The position numbers and the translations under genes were made by a program. 6,389 bases of DNA from Rickettsiales bacterium (GTDB taxonomy: Bacteria; Pseudomonadota; Alphaproteobacteria; Rickettsiales; Anaplasmataceae), in contig JAITFM010000021.1 in the NCBI GenBank assembly GCA_031281335.1, forward strand, positions 1 through 6,389. The letters are read 5' to 3'. Under the pieces are notes generated by a model. It searched no databases and had not been told where the DNA came from. It worked only from the letters and a program-made list of their open reading frames with translations. This document shows positions 1 through 5,034 of the stretch, piece after piece; position 1 is the first letter of the stretch; each line of letters begins with the position of its first letter.

Positions 1-40
1 CAATAAACAACTCACGTTGCGGGGTTTTTTTGTCTTTTTT
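1..40 (+). terminator. T-rich intrinsic terminator of an upstream gene outside the window
   Basis: A short GC-rich piece (GCGGGG, 19-24) is followed by a run of seven T, then GTC, then another seven T. Weak hairpins can be drawn with the sequence before it: CAAC 8-11 with GTTG 16-19, or AACTC 9-13 with GGGTT 22-26. The same tail, GGG(G) then T-rich, then GTC or GC, then T-rich, recurs at 207-233 (+) and, on the minus strand, at 3790-3811. That suggests a common terminator style in this genome. The gene it would serve lies off the left edge, and the stem is imperfect. Confidence 0.4.
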
Positions 41-43
41 TAA

Positions 44-67
44 GATTAGTTAAAATTTTAACCAATC
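44..67. repeat. 24-nt near-perfect palindrome
   Basis: GATT at 44-47 pairs with AATC at 64-67. Between them GTTAAAATTTTAAC (49-62) is a perfect 14-nt palindrome, and one mismatch (48/63) separates the two parts. It is followed by TCA and seven T (71-77). It could be a second AT-rich terminator or a protein-binding palindrome, since it lies 25 bp upstream of the -35 box at 92-97. The symmetry is seen directly; either role is inference. Confidence 0.5.
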
Positions 68-89
68 TCATTTTTTTCACAAAAAAATT

Positions 90-257
90 GCTTGACAAGT
101 TTTGACATTTCCCTTATCATAAAATTATGGGTATTTACAACCTCAAGGTCAGCTACTTGTCAAGCGTATAGGACATTAACGCCAAGTTATTAAAATAGAT
201 ATTGACCGGGGCTTCTTTTGCTTTTTTTTCTCGTATAGTAAATTTCTTAAATACTTT
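90..257 (+). repeat. Short (ORF-less) copy of an inverted dispersed element
   Basis: This stretch is related to the reverse complement of 3773-4043. From the TTGACA box through GGGTATTT the two align without gaps over 45 nt, with about 32 identical positions by eye. The downstream ends also match: GC-AA-TTATTA-TAG, a GGG block, a T-rich tail, then CTCG and GTAAATTT. The middle differs. This copy is roughly 100 nt shorter and lacks the 35-codon ORF present in the other copy, so it looks internally deleted, or the other copy gained the ORF. Homology stops near 257. Confidence 0.6.
92..120 (+). promoter_or_regulatory. Sigma70-type promoter upstream of recG
   Basis: A perfect -35 box TTGACA (92-97), a 17-nt spacer and a -10 box TATCAT (115-120) predict a transcript start near 127. 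The same box arrangement, with the same distance to a GGGTATTT block, is found inverted at 4013-4041. The -35 box lies inside an 11-nt sequence (90-100) whose exact reverse complement sits at 155-165. The promoter could serve recG, giving a leader of about 290 nt, or a short transcript ending at the T-tract near 224-230. Confidence 0.6.
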
Positions 258-407
258 CTTAAGTTTTATAGCTAAACTGGATCTCAGTGGACACCCTTCC
301 GGTGAGAGTTGCTCTCAAACTACAATGTTCGTACAGTTGTGGGACGGTGGTATGATGTAGGAAGATAGTGAATAGCTTAACCATGAGGTGACAGAATTTT
401 AAGAAAG
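254..407 (+). promoter_or_regulatory. Candidate structured RNA: recG leader or small RNA
   Basis: Several helices can be drawn. A closing stem pairs CTTTCTTAA (254-262) with TTAAGAAAG (399-407). A second helix pairs 281-290 with 381-389 (ATCTCA and TGG against CCA, TGAG and GT, with G287 bulged and one G-U pair). Inside are a hairpin 303-308/312-317 (TGAGAG, loop TTG, CTCTCA) and another, 320-328/333-342, with loop TCGT and one bulged G. The core at about 283-350 is clearly richer in G+C than the surrounding intergenic DNA, a common sign of structured RNA in AT-rich genomes. The 3' arm of the closing stem contains AAGAAAG, the only weak ribosome-binding-like sequence before recG, so the fold could occlude translation initiation. 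A -10-like TATAGT at 234-239 might start it directly. I do not recognise the family. Confidence 0.4.
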
Positions 408-414
408 CCTTATT

Positions 415-2487
415 ATGGATAAACAATTTTACACATGTATGAGTCTCAACGAGCAACCAGATGTGCTGGCCTTTCTAAATGGCAAGCTGGAGAATATACC
501 TAAGTTTCATTCCACAATATTGCCTAAACTTTGTGGCGGAGATAGAGTAATGGACCTGCTGTTTTACAGGCCACACAGTTATGTAGACAGGAGTAAATCG
601 CTACTTGATGCTCGAGTTGGAGAACTTACGACTTTCATGGCAAAAGTTCATGAACGTCAACCACCCACTTTTAGGGGTAGGCCATATAAAATAGTCGTTG
701 AAGGCGAAAGTCAGTATATATTCATAGTCTTTTTTAATTACTCAGTTAAATATTTATATAAATCATTTCCAATTGGAGCCCATGTAATCATCAGTGGTAA
801 ACTTGATAAATTTGCTGGATATTGGCAAATTACTCACCCAGATTACGTATCGCTTAACATCGACCAATTTGAAGAGATGGCTCGCATAGAGCCGGTTTAC
901 CAGTTATGCCGCGGCATTACTAACAAGAGCATTAAAAACATAATAAATTCCAATCTAAAAGAATTGCCTGATTTGCCAGAGTGGATAGATGGTACATTAA
1001 TCGAGCAAAAAAAATGGCTGAGTTGGAGAGAAAGCATCATAAAGCTGCATAGACCAAGGTCGTTGGCAGAAGCAGAAGTTTGTCGGAAAAGGCTTGCCTA
1101 TGATGAATTGTTTGCGTATCAACTAGCACTGAAACTTGCAAGAGAAAATCACGTAAGGAAAGGGAGAAGAGAATTTACAATATCCAATAAATATAAAGAG
1201 CAAGTCTTAAGTGGATTGTCGTTCCAATTAACAAATGATCAAATTCGTGCAATAGATGAAATTTCAGAGAGACAAAAATCCAAATACCGCATGGTAAGCT
1301 TGCTACAAGGTGATGTCGGTAGTGGCAAGACCGTGGTTGCACTTTTTGCGATGCTGAGTGTGGTAGAAAACAACATGCAGGCAGCTCTAATGGCACCAAC
1401 TACTATCTTAGCAGAGCAACATTATAATTGGATCGAAGAGGCTTTATCTTGCACCGATATAAAAGCTGCTCTGCTTACTGGTAAAACTACGCGCAAAGAA
1501 AGAAAGACTATCATGAACGAACTTGCAAGCGGTATTTTAAATATAGTAATTGGTACTCATGCACTGTTTCAAGCTAACGTTACATTTAAAAATTTAGGGC
1601 TTGCAGTCATAGATGAACAACAGCGGTTTGGGGTGATGCAGAGAAATCGTTTGGTAGGAAAGGGAGAAAATACCGACATACTTTTCGTTACTGCCACTCC
1701 TATCCCAAGGACTTTGCAGCAAGCCATGTATGGCGATGTTGAATGCTCCGTTTTGAGGGAAAAGCCAAAATCCAGGTTGCCAATAAAAACTGTCATTATG
1801 AACATTAAAAAAGTACCAGATATTATTGAAAAACTGAAGGGTGCTATAAGCAGGGGCGAAAAAGCATATTGGATTTGTCCATATATAGAAGAAAACGAAG
1901 AACTAAATGTTGCCGCAGCAGAGATGCGCTTTCAGGAATTGCAAAAAACATTTTTTGATAAGGTTGGAATAATACACGGAAAACTAACTCAGGATCAGAA
2001 AGATCAAGCTATATTTTCCTTCAAAAGAAATGAATTTTCCCTCCTAGTTGCAACGACTGTGATAGAAGTTGGTATAGATGTACCAGATGCAACCATTATG
2101 ATTATAGAAAATGCAGAGCAATTTGGGTTACCGCAGTTACATCAGTTGAGAGGCAGAGTAGGACGAGGAAGTAAGCCATCTTTTTGCGTATTATTATACG
2201 ATAATCTAAGCAAAAGCTCATCTTCAAAGTTAAAGATCATGTGTGAGTCACAAGATGGATTTCACATTGCTGAAAAAGATATGATGCTAAGAGGCAGCGG
2301 AGATATCTTAGGCATAAAACAATCAGGGTGCATGGAGTTTAAATTTGCTGACTTATATAAAGATAGAGAGCTACTCAACCTTGCGTACAATAATGCAAAA
2401 GGTGCAATTGCAGAGAGCAAATCTTTTGAATTACTGCTTGATATGTTCGAGTATAGAAGTAGATTACATTTTTCAAAATTTCAGTGA
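415..2487 (+). CDS. recG: ATP-dependent DNA helicase RecG
   Basis: RecG is a superfamily 2 double-strand DNA translocase that reverses stalled replication forks and migrates Holliday and D-loop branches during recombinational repair. At 690 residues it is essentially the usual length (about 690 in E. coli). The N-terminal third (about 30-200) is the wedge/OB-type region, with the FYRPHSYVDR stretch near 50-60. Helicase motifs are complete: Walker A GDVGSGKT (299-306), motif II DEQQ (400-403, in place of the DEQH of many RecGs), motif III TATPIPRT (426-433), motif V ATTVIEVGIDVP (546-557) and motif VI QLRGRVGRG (577-585). The translocation (TRG) region RGSGDILGIKQSG follows at 626-638. The start at 415 has only a weak AAGAAAG ribosome site at 401-407; a second ATG at 439 (residue 9) has none. 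No operon partner is visible. The gene appears intact, with no frame disruption. Confidence 0.95.
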   Translation: MDKQFYTCMSLNEQPDVLAFLNGKLENIPKFHSTILPKLCGGDRVMDLLFYRPHSYVDRSKSLLDARVGELTTFMAKVHERQPPTFRGRPYKIVVEGESQYIFIVFFNYSVKYLYKSFPIGAHVIISGKLDKFAGYWQITHPDYVSLNIDQFEEMARIEPVYQLCRGITNKSIKNIINSNLKELPDLPEWIDGTLIEQKKWLSWRESIIKLHRPRSLAEAEVCRKRLAYDELFAYQLALKLARENHVRKGRREFTISNKYKEQVLSGLSFQLTNDQIRAIDEISERQKSKYRMVSLLQGDVGSGKTVVALFAMLSVVENNMQAALMAPTTILAEQHYNWIEEALSCTDIKAALLTGKTTRKERKTIMNELASGILNIVIGTHALFQANVTFKNLGLAVIDEQQRFGVMQRNRLVGKGENTDILFVTATPIPRTLQQAMYGDVECSVLREKPKSRLPIKTVIMNIKKVPDIIEKLKGAISRGEKAYWICPYIEENEELNVAAAEMRFQELQKTFFDKVGIIHGKLTQDQKDQAIFSFKRNEFSLLVATTVIEVGIDVPDATIMIIENAEQFGLPQLHQLRGRVGRGSKPSFCVLLYDNLSKSSSSKLKIMCESQDGFHIAEKDMMLRGSGDILGIKQSGCMEFKFADLYKDRELLNLAYNNAKGAIAESKSFELLLDMFEYRSRLHFSKFQ

Positions 2488-2529
2488 ACTTCTCACACAG
2501 CCATATGAAGAATCAGTAATCCACTCTCT

Positions 2530-2723
2530 TTATGTCATTCCAGTGTCTCCTTCTCTTGTCACCCAAGTAGTTGACACTTATATCTGGGATTCAGGATGCT
2601 ACTTTAGTAATAAATATCTAAGAAATTTACTAAGCGAAAAAAAAGCAAAAGAAGTCCTGTTGGTGGCTGGTTATTTATGTTTGCTTCAAAATATCAGTGT
2701 CTGCTCGGCTAAGCGACTTGAAA
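2530..2723. repeat. Wolbachia-type intergenic repeat debris
   Basis: No gene is supported between recG and the transposase pseudogene. The stretch begins with GTCATTCCAGTGTC (about 2534-2547). About 25 nt further on, GTTGACACTTATATCTGGGATTC looks like a degenerate inverted counterpart of it, resembling the 'GTCATTCCAGTG ... CACTGGAATCCAG' palindromic repeats of Wolbachia genomes. The rest, with ACTAAGCG at about 2630 and GGCTAAGCGACTT at about 2707, resembles sequence that I recall as repeated in Wolbachia intergenic regions. The identification is from memory; the symmetry is visible but imperfect. Confidence 0.45.
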
Positions 2724-3651
2724 TTAACTCGTAACTTCTTCTTTGAGTTGTGCAATTTCAGCTTTAAGAAGACCAGTAGTTTGAGCTATGATATCAATAG
2801 AAACTCCTGCTTTAAGTAGGTTTTGAGCCACAGCAATTTTAGCGTGTTTTTCGCCTTCCGTTCTGCCTTTTTCATGTCCGATTTGGATACCTTCCTCTCT
2901 CCCCTCCGCTCTGCCTTTTTCAGTAGCATCATCAAGTTTTTGAGCAAGGATGCCTTCTTCTTTGCGCAGGTCCATTAATCTTTCTTCATATGCTATTAGA
3001 TCTTTCTCATCCTAGCGAAACTTGTCTAACTCGTCATATGCTAGCTTTATTATTGGTGATTTTTCTGCAATATCTCTTAGGTCTTTATCTGTAGTATCCT
3101 CTGCATACTTGAAAAAGAAACACCACCTTTCTACTGTGCTTTCTAGCTGCTCTACTTTATTCTTTTGGAATTTAGGCAACTCAATAAAGACAAACTGAAA
3201 ATCTTTTAAGTAATGTCCATTGGTTTTTATATCTCGTATATTATGAGTAGAAATGTACTCAACTTCCTCAGGAAATACCGTATTATCGGAAATAGCAATA
3301 AAGAATACTGTCTTTAAATCGATGTACTCGCCACCTTTCCCAACCTGCCTTGAATAAGCTTTAGCTGCATATAGCTGAGCGCGTTTTTCAAAGCCTTTAT
3401 CGCGAGCGAGCTGCATTTCGATGACAAATCTATTTCCAATAGAGTCTTTGCAGAGAACATCAACGATACTCTGTTTATCAGAGGCAATTTCAGGATCCAT
3501 ATAGGTGCTAAGAAACTCAACTTCTTGTATAGCCAGTAAATCCTAAGATATCATTGAGAAAATGGATAAGAATGTTCTTGTTTTTTTCAGTGCCAAAGAT
3601 TTTCTTGAAGGTTAAGTCCAATTTTGGATTGAGAAATTTTGATAAAGCCAT
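2724..3651 (-). pseudogene. PD-(D/E)XK nuclease family transposase (Rpn-like), broken
   Basis: Reading from an ATG at 3651-3649, a typical Rpn/PDDEXK-transposase N-terminus appears (MALSKFLNP, DLTFKKIFG). It runs 44 codons into TGA at 3517-3519. The homologous reading continues in another frame from about 3527 (QEVEFLST), so there is a frameshift near 3528-3531. The nuclease core follows: Asp in IVDVLC (3459-3461) and, 14 residues later, Glu-Met-Gln (3411-3419), the D...ExQ form of the catalytic site. At 3012-3014 an in-frame TAG separates DKFR from DEKDLIAYEERL; one G-to-A change from a TGG Trp codon would explain it. The frame then continues to the natural TAA at 2724-2726 through a charged region with repeated EGRxEG/EKGRxEG units. 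About 309 codons in total is a normal full length. Two lesions make activity unlikely, although the 162- and 83-codon pieces could be mistaken for separate genes. Confidence 0.88.
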
Positions 3652-3678
3652 GAGAGATTCACTTAAAAAGTATTAAAA

Positions 3679-3707
3679 ATTATACACAATTCTGTAGAAA
3701 TATTCAA
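3679..3707 (-). promoter_or_regulatory. Promoter of the transposase pseudogene
   Basis: On the minus strand, TTGAAT (3707-3702) is followed by 17 nt and a perfect TATAAT (3684-3679) preceded by TGTG, giving a predicted start near 3672 and a leader of about 20 nt to the ATG at 3651. No clear Shine-Dalgarno sequence precedes that ATG. The promoter looks intact although the gene is broken. Confidence 0.5.
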
Positions 3708-3789
3708 TCTCTTTTTGTTTTGGATGTATTGGCCTACGAACCCAAGCCTCATCTTGCATTGCAATTATATTAAAAAATTTACCAAACGA

Positions 3790-3825
3790 GAAAAAAAGAC
3801 AAAGAAAACCCGAGTGGCGAGTTTT
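3790..3825 (-). terminator. Intrinsic terminator of the 35-codon gene
   Basis: On the minus strand, AAAACTCG (3825-3818) pairs with CGGGTTTT (3812-3805) in an 8-bp stem with one G-U pair and a 5-nt loop. CTTTGTC and a run of seven T (3797-3791) follow. It lies about 30 nt after the stop codon of the small ORF at 3855-3962 and would end a transcript of about 215 nt from the promoter at 4013-4041. Confidence 0.6.
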
Positions 3826-3854
3826 GACTCTATAATAATTTGCTGACGCTTAGT

Positions 3855-3962
3855 TCAAGCGCGATTTGGCTGAATGTAGAAAAAATGTAAAAGACATGCA
3901 GCCGCTATAATTTGATACAATCCGCCAAAAAATACCCCGAGTTTTTTACTGAATTTTGTCAT
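3855..3962 (-). CDS. Putative 35-residue single-span membrane protein
   Basis: The ORF runs from ATG (3962-3960) to TGA (3857-3855). The predicted protein starts MTKFSKK, with three lysines in the first seven residues. An uninterrupted hydrophobic stretch follows at about residues 8-30 (LGVFFGGLYQ, then IIAAACLLHFFYI), and the tail is IQPNRA. This is the layout of a one-span inner-membrane microprotein with its basic end inside. Upstream, GCAGG ends four nt before the ATG as a modest ribosome site. The ORF sits between a strong promoter (4013-4041) and a hairpin terminator (3790-3825) on the same strand, so the unit looks monocistronic. I do not recognise a function; toxin-like, regulatory or complex-associated microproteins would all fit. 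The shorter element copy at 90-257 lacks this ORF. Chance cannot be excluded at this length. Confidence 0.5.
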   Translation of the reverse strand: MTKFSKKLGVFFGGLYQIIAAACLLHFFYIQPNRA

Positions 3963-4012
3963 TGAGCCTGCAGATCAAAAACAAGTTTTGAGTCAGAAAT
4001 ACCCTTGCTATT

Positions 4013-4041
4013 ATAATAAGGAAGCTGGAGGAATTTGTCAA
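4013..4041 (-). promoter_or_regulatory. Sigma70-type promoter of the 35-codon gene
   Basis: On the minus strand, a perfect TTGACA (4041-4036), a 17-nt spacer and TATTAT (4018-4013, continuing as AAT) predict a start near 4006, about 44 nt before the ATG at 3962. This is the second copy of the promoter seen at 92-120. Confidence 0.6.
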
Positions 4042-4086
4042 GTAATTTTTTCGTTTCATGATACACGCTGCCATGCAATAAGTTTA

Positions 4087-4115
4087 TTGACTTCATAGCA
4101 AGAGTTACTTTAAAT
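4087..4115 (+). promoter_or_regulatory. Promoter of the nuoJKL operon
   Basis: TTGACT (4087-4092) is followed by a 17-nt spacer and TTAAAT (4110-4115), with a predicted start near 4122 and a leader of only about 20 nt before the nuoJ ATG. The -35 box matches 5 of 6 consensus bases and the -10 box 4 of 6. It lies immediately upstream of the first gene and points into the operon. Confidence 0.5.
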
Positions 4116-4118
4116 TAG

Positions 4119-4136
4119 TAACTGTTGTTGCAGTTA
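4119..4136 (+). other. Small inverted repeat at the nuoJ transcript start
   Basis: TAACTG (4119-4124) and CAGTTA (4131-4136) are exact reverse complements separated by TTGTTG. The repeat overlaps the predicted transcript start and ends 7 nt before the nuoJ ATG. It could be an operator or an RNA hairpin near the ribosome site, or chance at six base pairs. Confidence 0.35.
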
Positions 4137-4143
4137 AATATTA

Positions 4144-4731
4144 ATGACTTTTTTCTTTTATTTTTTTGCAATTCTTAGCATTTTATCCGCTGTTTGTGTG
4201 ATCAGCGCAAGGAATCCTGTGCATGCAGTATTATTTTTAATTTTCACTTTCGTTAACTCTGCGGCTCTTTTTATCCTCCTTGGAGCTGAGTTTATTGCTA
4301 TGATGGTGCTGATAGTATATATCGAGGCAGTTGCAGTGTTGTTCCTTTTTGTAGTTATGATGCTCGATATTGACTACATAAGATTGCGTCAGAGTTTTGC
4401 AAAGCATCTGACTGTTGATGCTATATTATGTGTCGTGTTTTTTCTCATTATCAGTTTTGTAATCCGCAGCTCAGCGCTGAACATAAGCAATGTTATAAAC
4501 TATAACGCCAATAATGTGAAAGCCATCGGTAATTTGCTCTATACTGACTATATGTACGCTTTTCACCTTTCTGGCATTTTGCTACTTGTTGCAATTGTGG
4601 GCGCAATTGCTCTTACTTTGCAGGATAAGAAAAAAGGAATCAAAAGACAGAATGTATTAAAGCAATTGACGCAATCCTCATCTGTAAAGTTGGTCAAGGC
4701 TAAATTTGGAAAAGGAGTGGAATGGAAATAG
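4144..4731 (+). CDS. nuoJ: NADH-quinone oxidoreductase subunit J
   Basis: NuoJ (ND6 homologue) is a membrane-arm subunit of respiratory complex I and takes part in coupling quinone reduction to proton pumping. The product has 195 residues, slightly longer than E. coli NuoJ (184). About five hydrophobic segments are visible (roughly 1-20, 27-47, 52-74, 92-108 and 135-157), with a basic cytoplasmic-type tail after 157. The family signature [10 protein letters not shown] is at 24-33. The TM3 signature reads [17 protein letters not shown] (58-74); the usual form has Gly at position 61 (VYxGA), so Glu61 is unexpected in this otherwise conserved helix. There is no clear Shine-Dalgarno sequence before the ATG. 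The gene is first in a nuoJ-nuoK-nuoL cluster, and its last 10 nt overlap the start of nuoK. In this lineage the nuo genes are known to be split into several clusters. Confidence 0.93.
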   Translation: MTFFFYFFAILSILSAVCVISARNPVHAVLFLIFTFVNSAALFILLGAEFIAMMVLIVYIEAVAVLFLFVVMMLDIDYIRLRQSFAKHLTVDAILCVVFFLIISFVIRSSALNISNVINYNANNVKAIGNLLYTDYMYAFHLSGILLLVAIVGAIALTLQDKKKGIKRQNVLKQLTQSSSVKLVKAKFGKGVEWK

Positions 4732-5030
4732 GATTAAATCATTTCTTGGTAGTCGCTGCTATTTTATTCACTATTGGAGTGTGTGGTATTTTCATCAACC
4801 GTAAAAGCATAATCAACATATTATTGTCAGTAGAGGTATTATTGCTAGCAATTAATATCAATTTAGTCGCTTTTTCCGCTTTTACAAATGATATAGTTGG
4901 GCAAATTTTTGTCATGTTTGTGTTGACCGTTGCCGCAGCGGAGTCAGGAATAGGACTTGCAATATTGGTTGTATATTATAGAAGCCGTGGCAATATAGAT
5001 GTTGAACGAGCGAACTTAATGAAAGAATAA
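4722..5030 (+). CDS. nuoK: NADH-quinone oxidoreductase subunit K
   Basis: NuoK (ND4L homologue) is a three-helix proton-channel subunit of the complex I membrane arm, packed between NuoJ and the antiporter-like subunits. At 102 residues it has the normal length. Helices are visible at about 8-25, 30-52 and 61-85. The two membrane glutamates essential in the family are present: Glu38 in [18 protein letters not shown] and Glu74 in [14 protein letters not shown]. The start lies inside the end of nuoJ and is preceded by AAAGGAG (4711-4716), a good ribosome site that supports this ATG and suggests translational coupling. nuoL begins 4 nt after the stop. Confidence 0.95.
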   Translation: MEIGLNHFLVVAAILFTIGVCGIFINRKSIINILLSVEVLLLAININLVAFSAFTNDIVGQIFVMFVLTVAAAESGIGLAILVVYYRSRGNIDVERANLMKE

Positions 5031-5034
5031 AGGT

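Larger units (their letters stand above)
3773..4043 (-). repeat. Long copy of the inverted dispersed element, with ORF
   Basis: Read on the minus strand, this is the longer relative of 90-257. It has the same promoter spacing, the same GGGTATTT block after the -10 region, then a 35-codon ORF absent from the other copy, then the shared GCAAATTATTATAGAG-like block, the GGG hairpin, the T-rich tail and CTCG...GGTAAATTT. The pair lies in inverted orientation around recG and the transposase pseudogene, about 3.5 kb apart. No target-site duplication or transposase of its own is visible. Confidence 0.6.

Noticed and set aside
254..407. tmRNA or SRP RNA as the identity of the structured region
   Set aside because: No tRNA-like acceptor, tag-coding frame or SRP GNAR/GGAA domain sequence is visible.
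385..415. Similarity of the ACAGAA...GCCTTAT stretch to the conserved 3' region of RNase P RNA
   Set aside because: The other universal RNase P RNA blocks, such as GAGGAAAGTCC, are absent and the space is far too short.
439..441. Alternative recG start at the ninth codon
   Set aside because: No ribosome site precedes it, whereas 415 has at least a weak one; the choice stays open because both starts keep all domains.
259..456. 65-codon minus-strand ORF over the recG leader
   Set aside because: It spans the structured region and the recG start, has no recognisable motif or promoter, and is better explained as a by-product of the palindromic arms.
2345..2734. 129-codon plus-strand ORF overlapping the recG end
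   Set aside because: Its first half lies in another frame of recG and the rest crosses repeat debris; no family resemblance or ribosome site.
2724..2975. Separate small gene for the charged EGR-rich product
   Set aside because: It is in the same frame as the transposase core and is separated from it only by one TAG, so it is the C-terminal part of the pseudogene.
3906..3911. Plus-strand TATAAT as a promoter
   Set aside because: It lies inside the small minus-strand ORF and has no acceptable -35 box at 16-18 nt.
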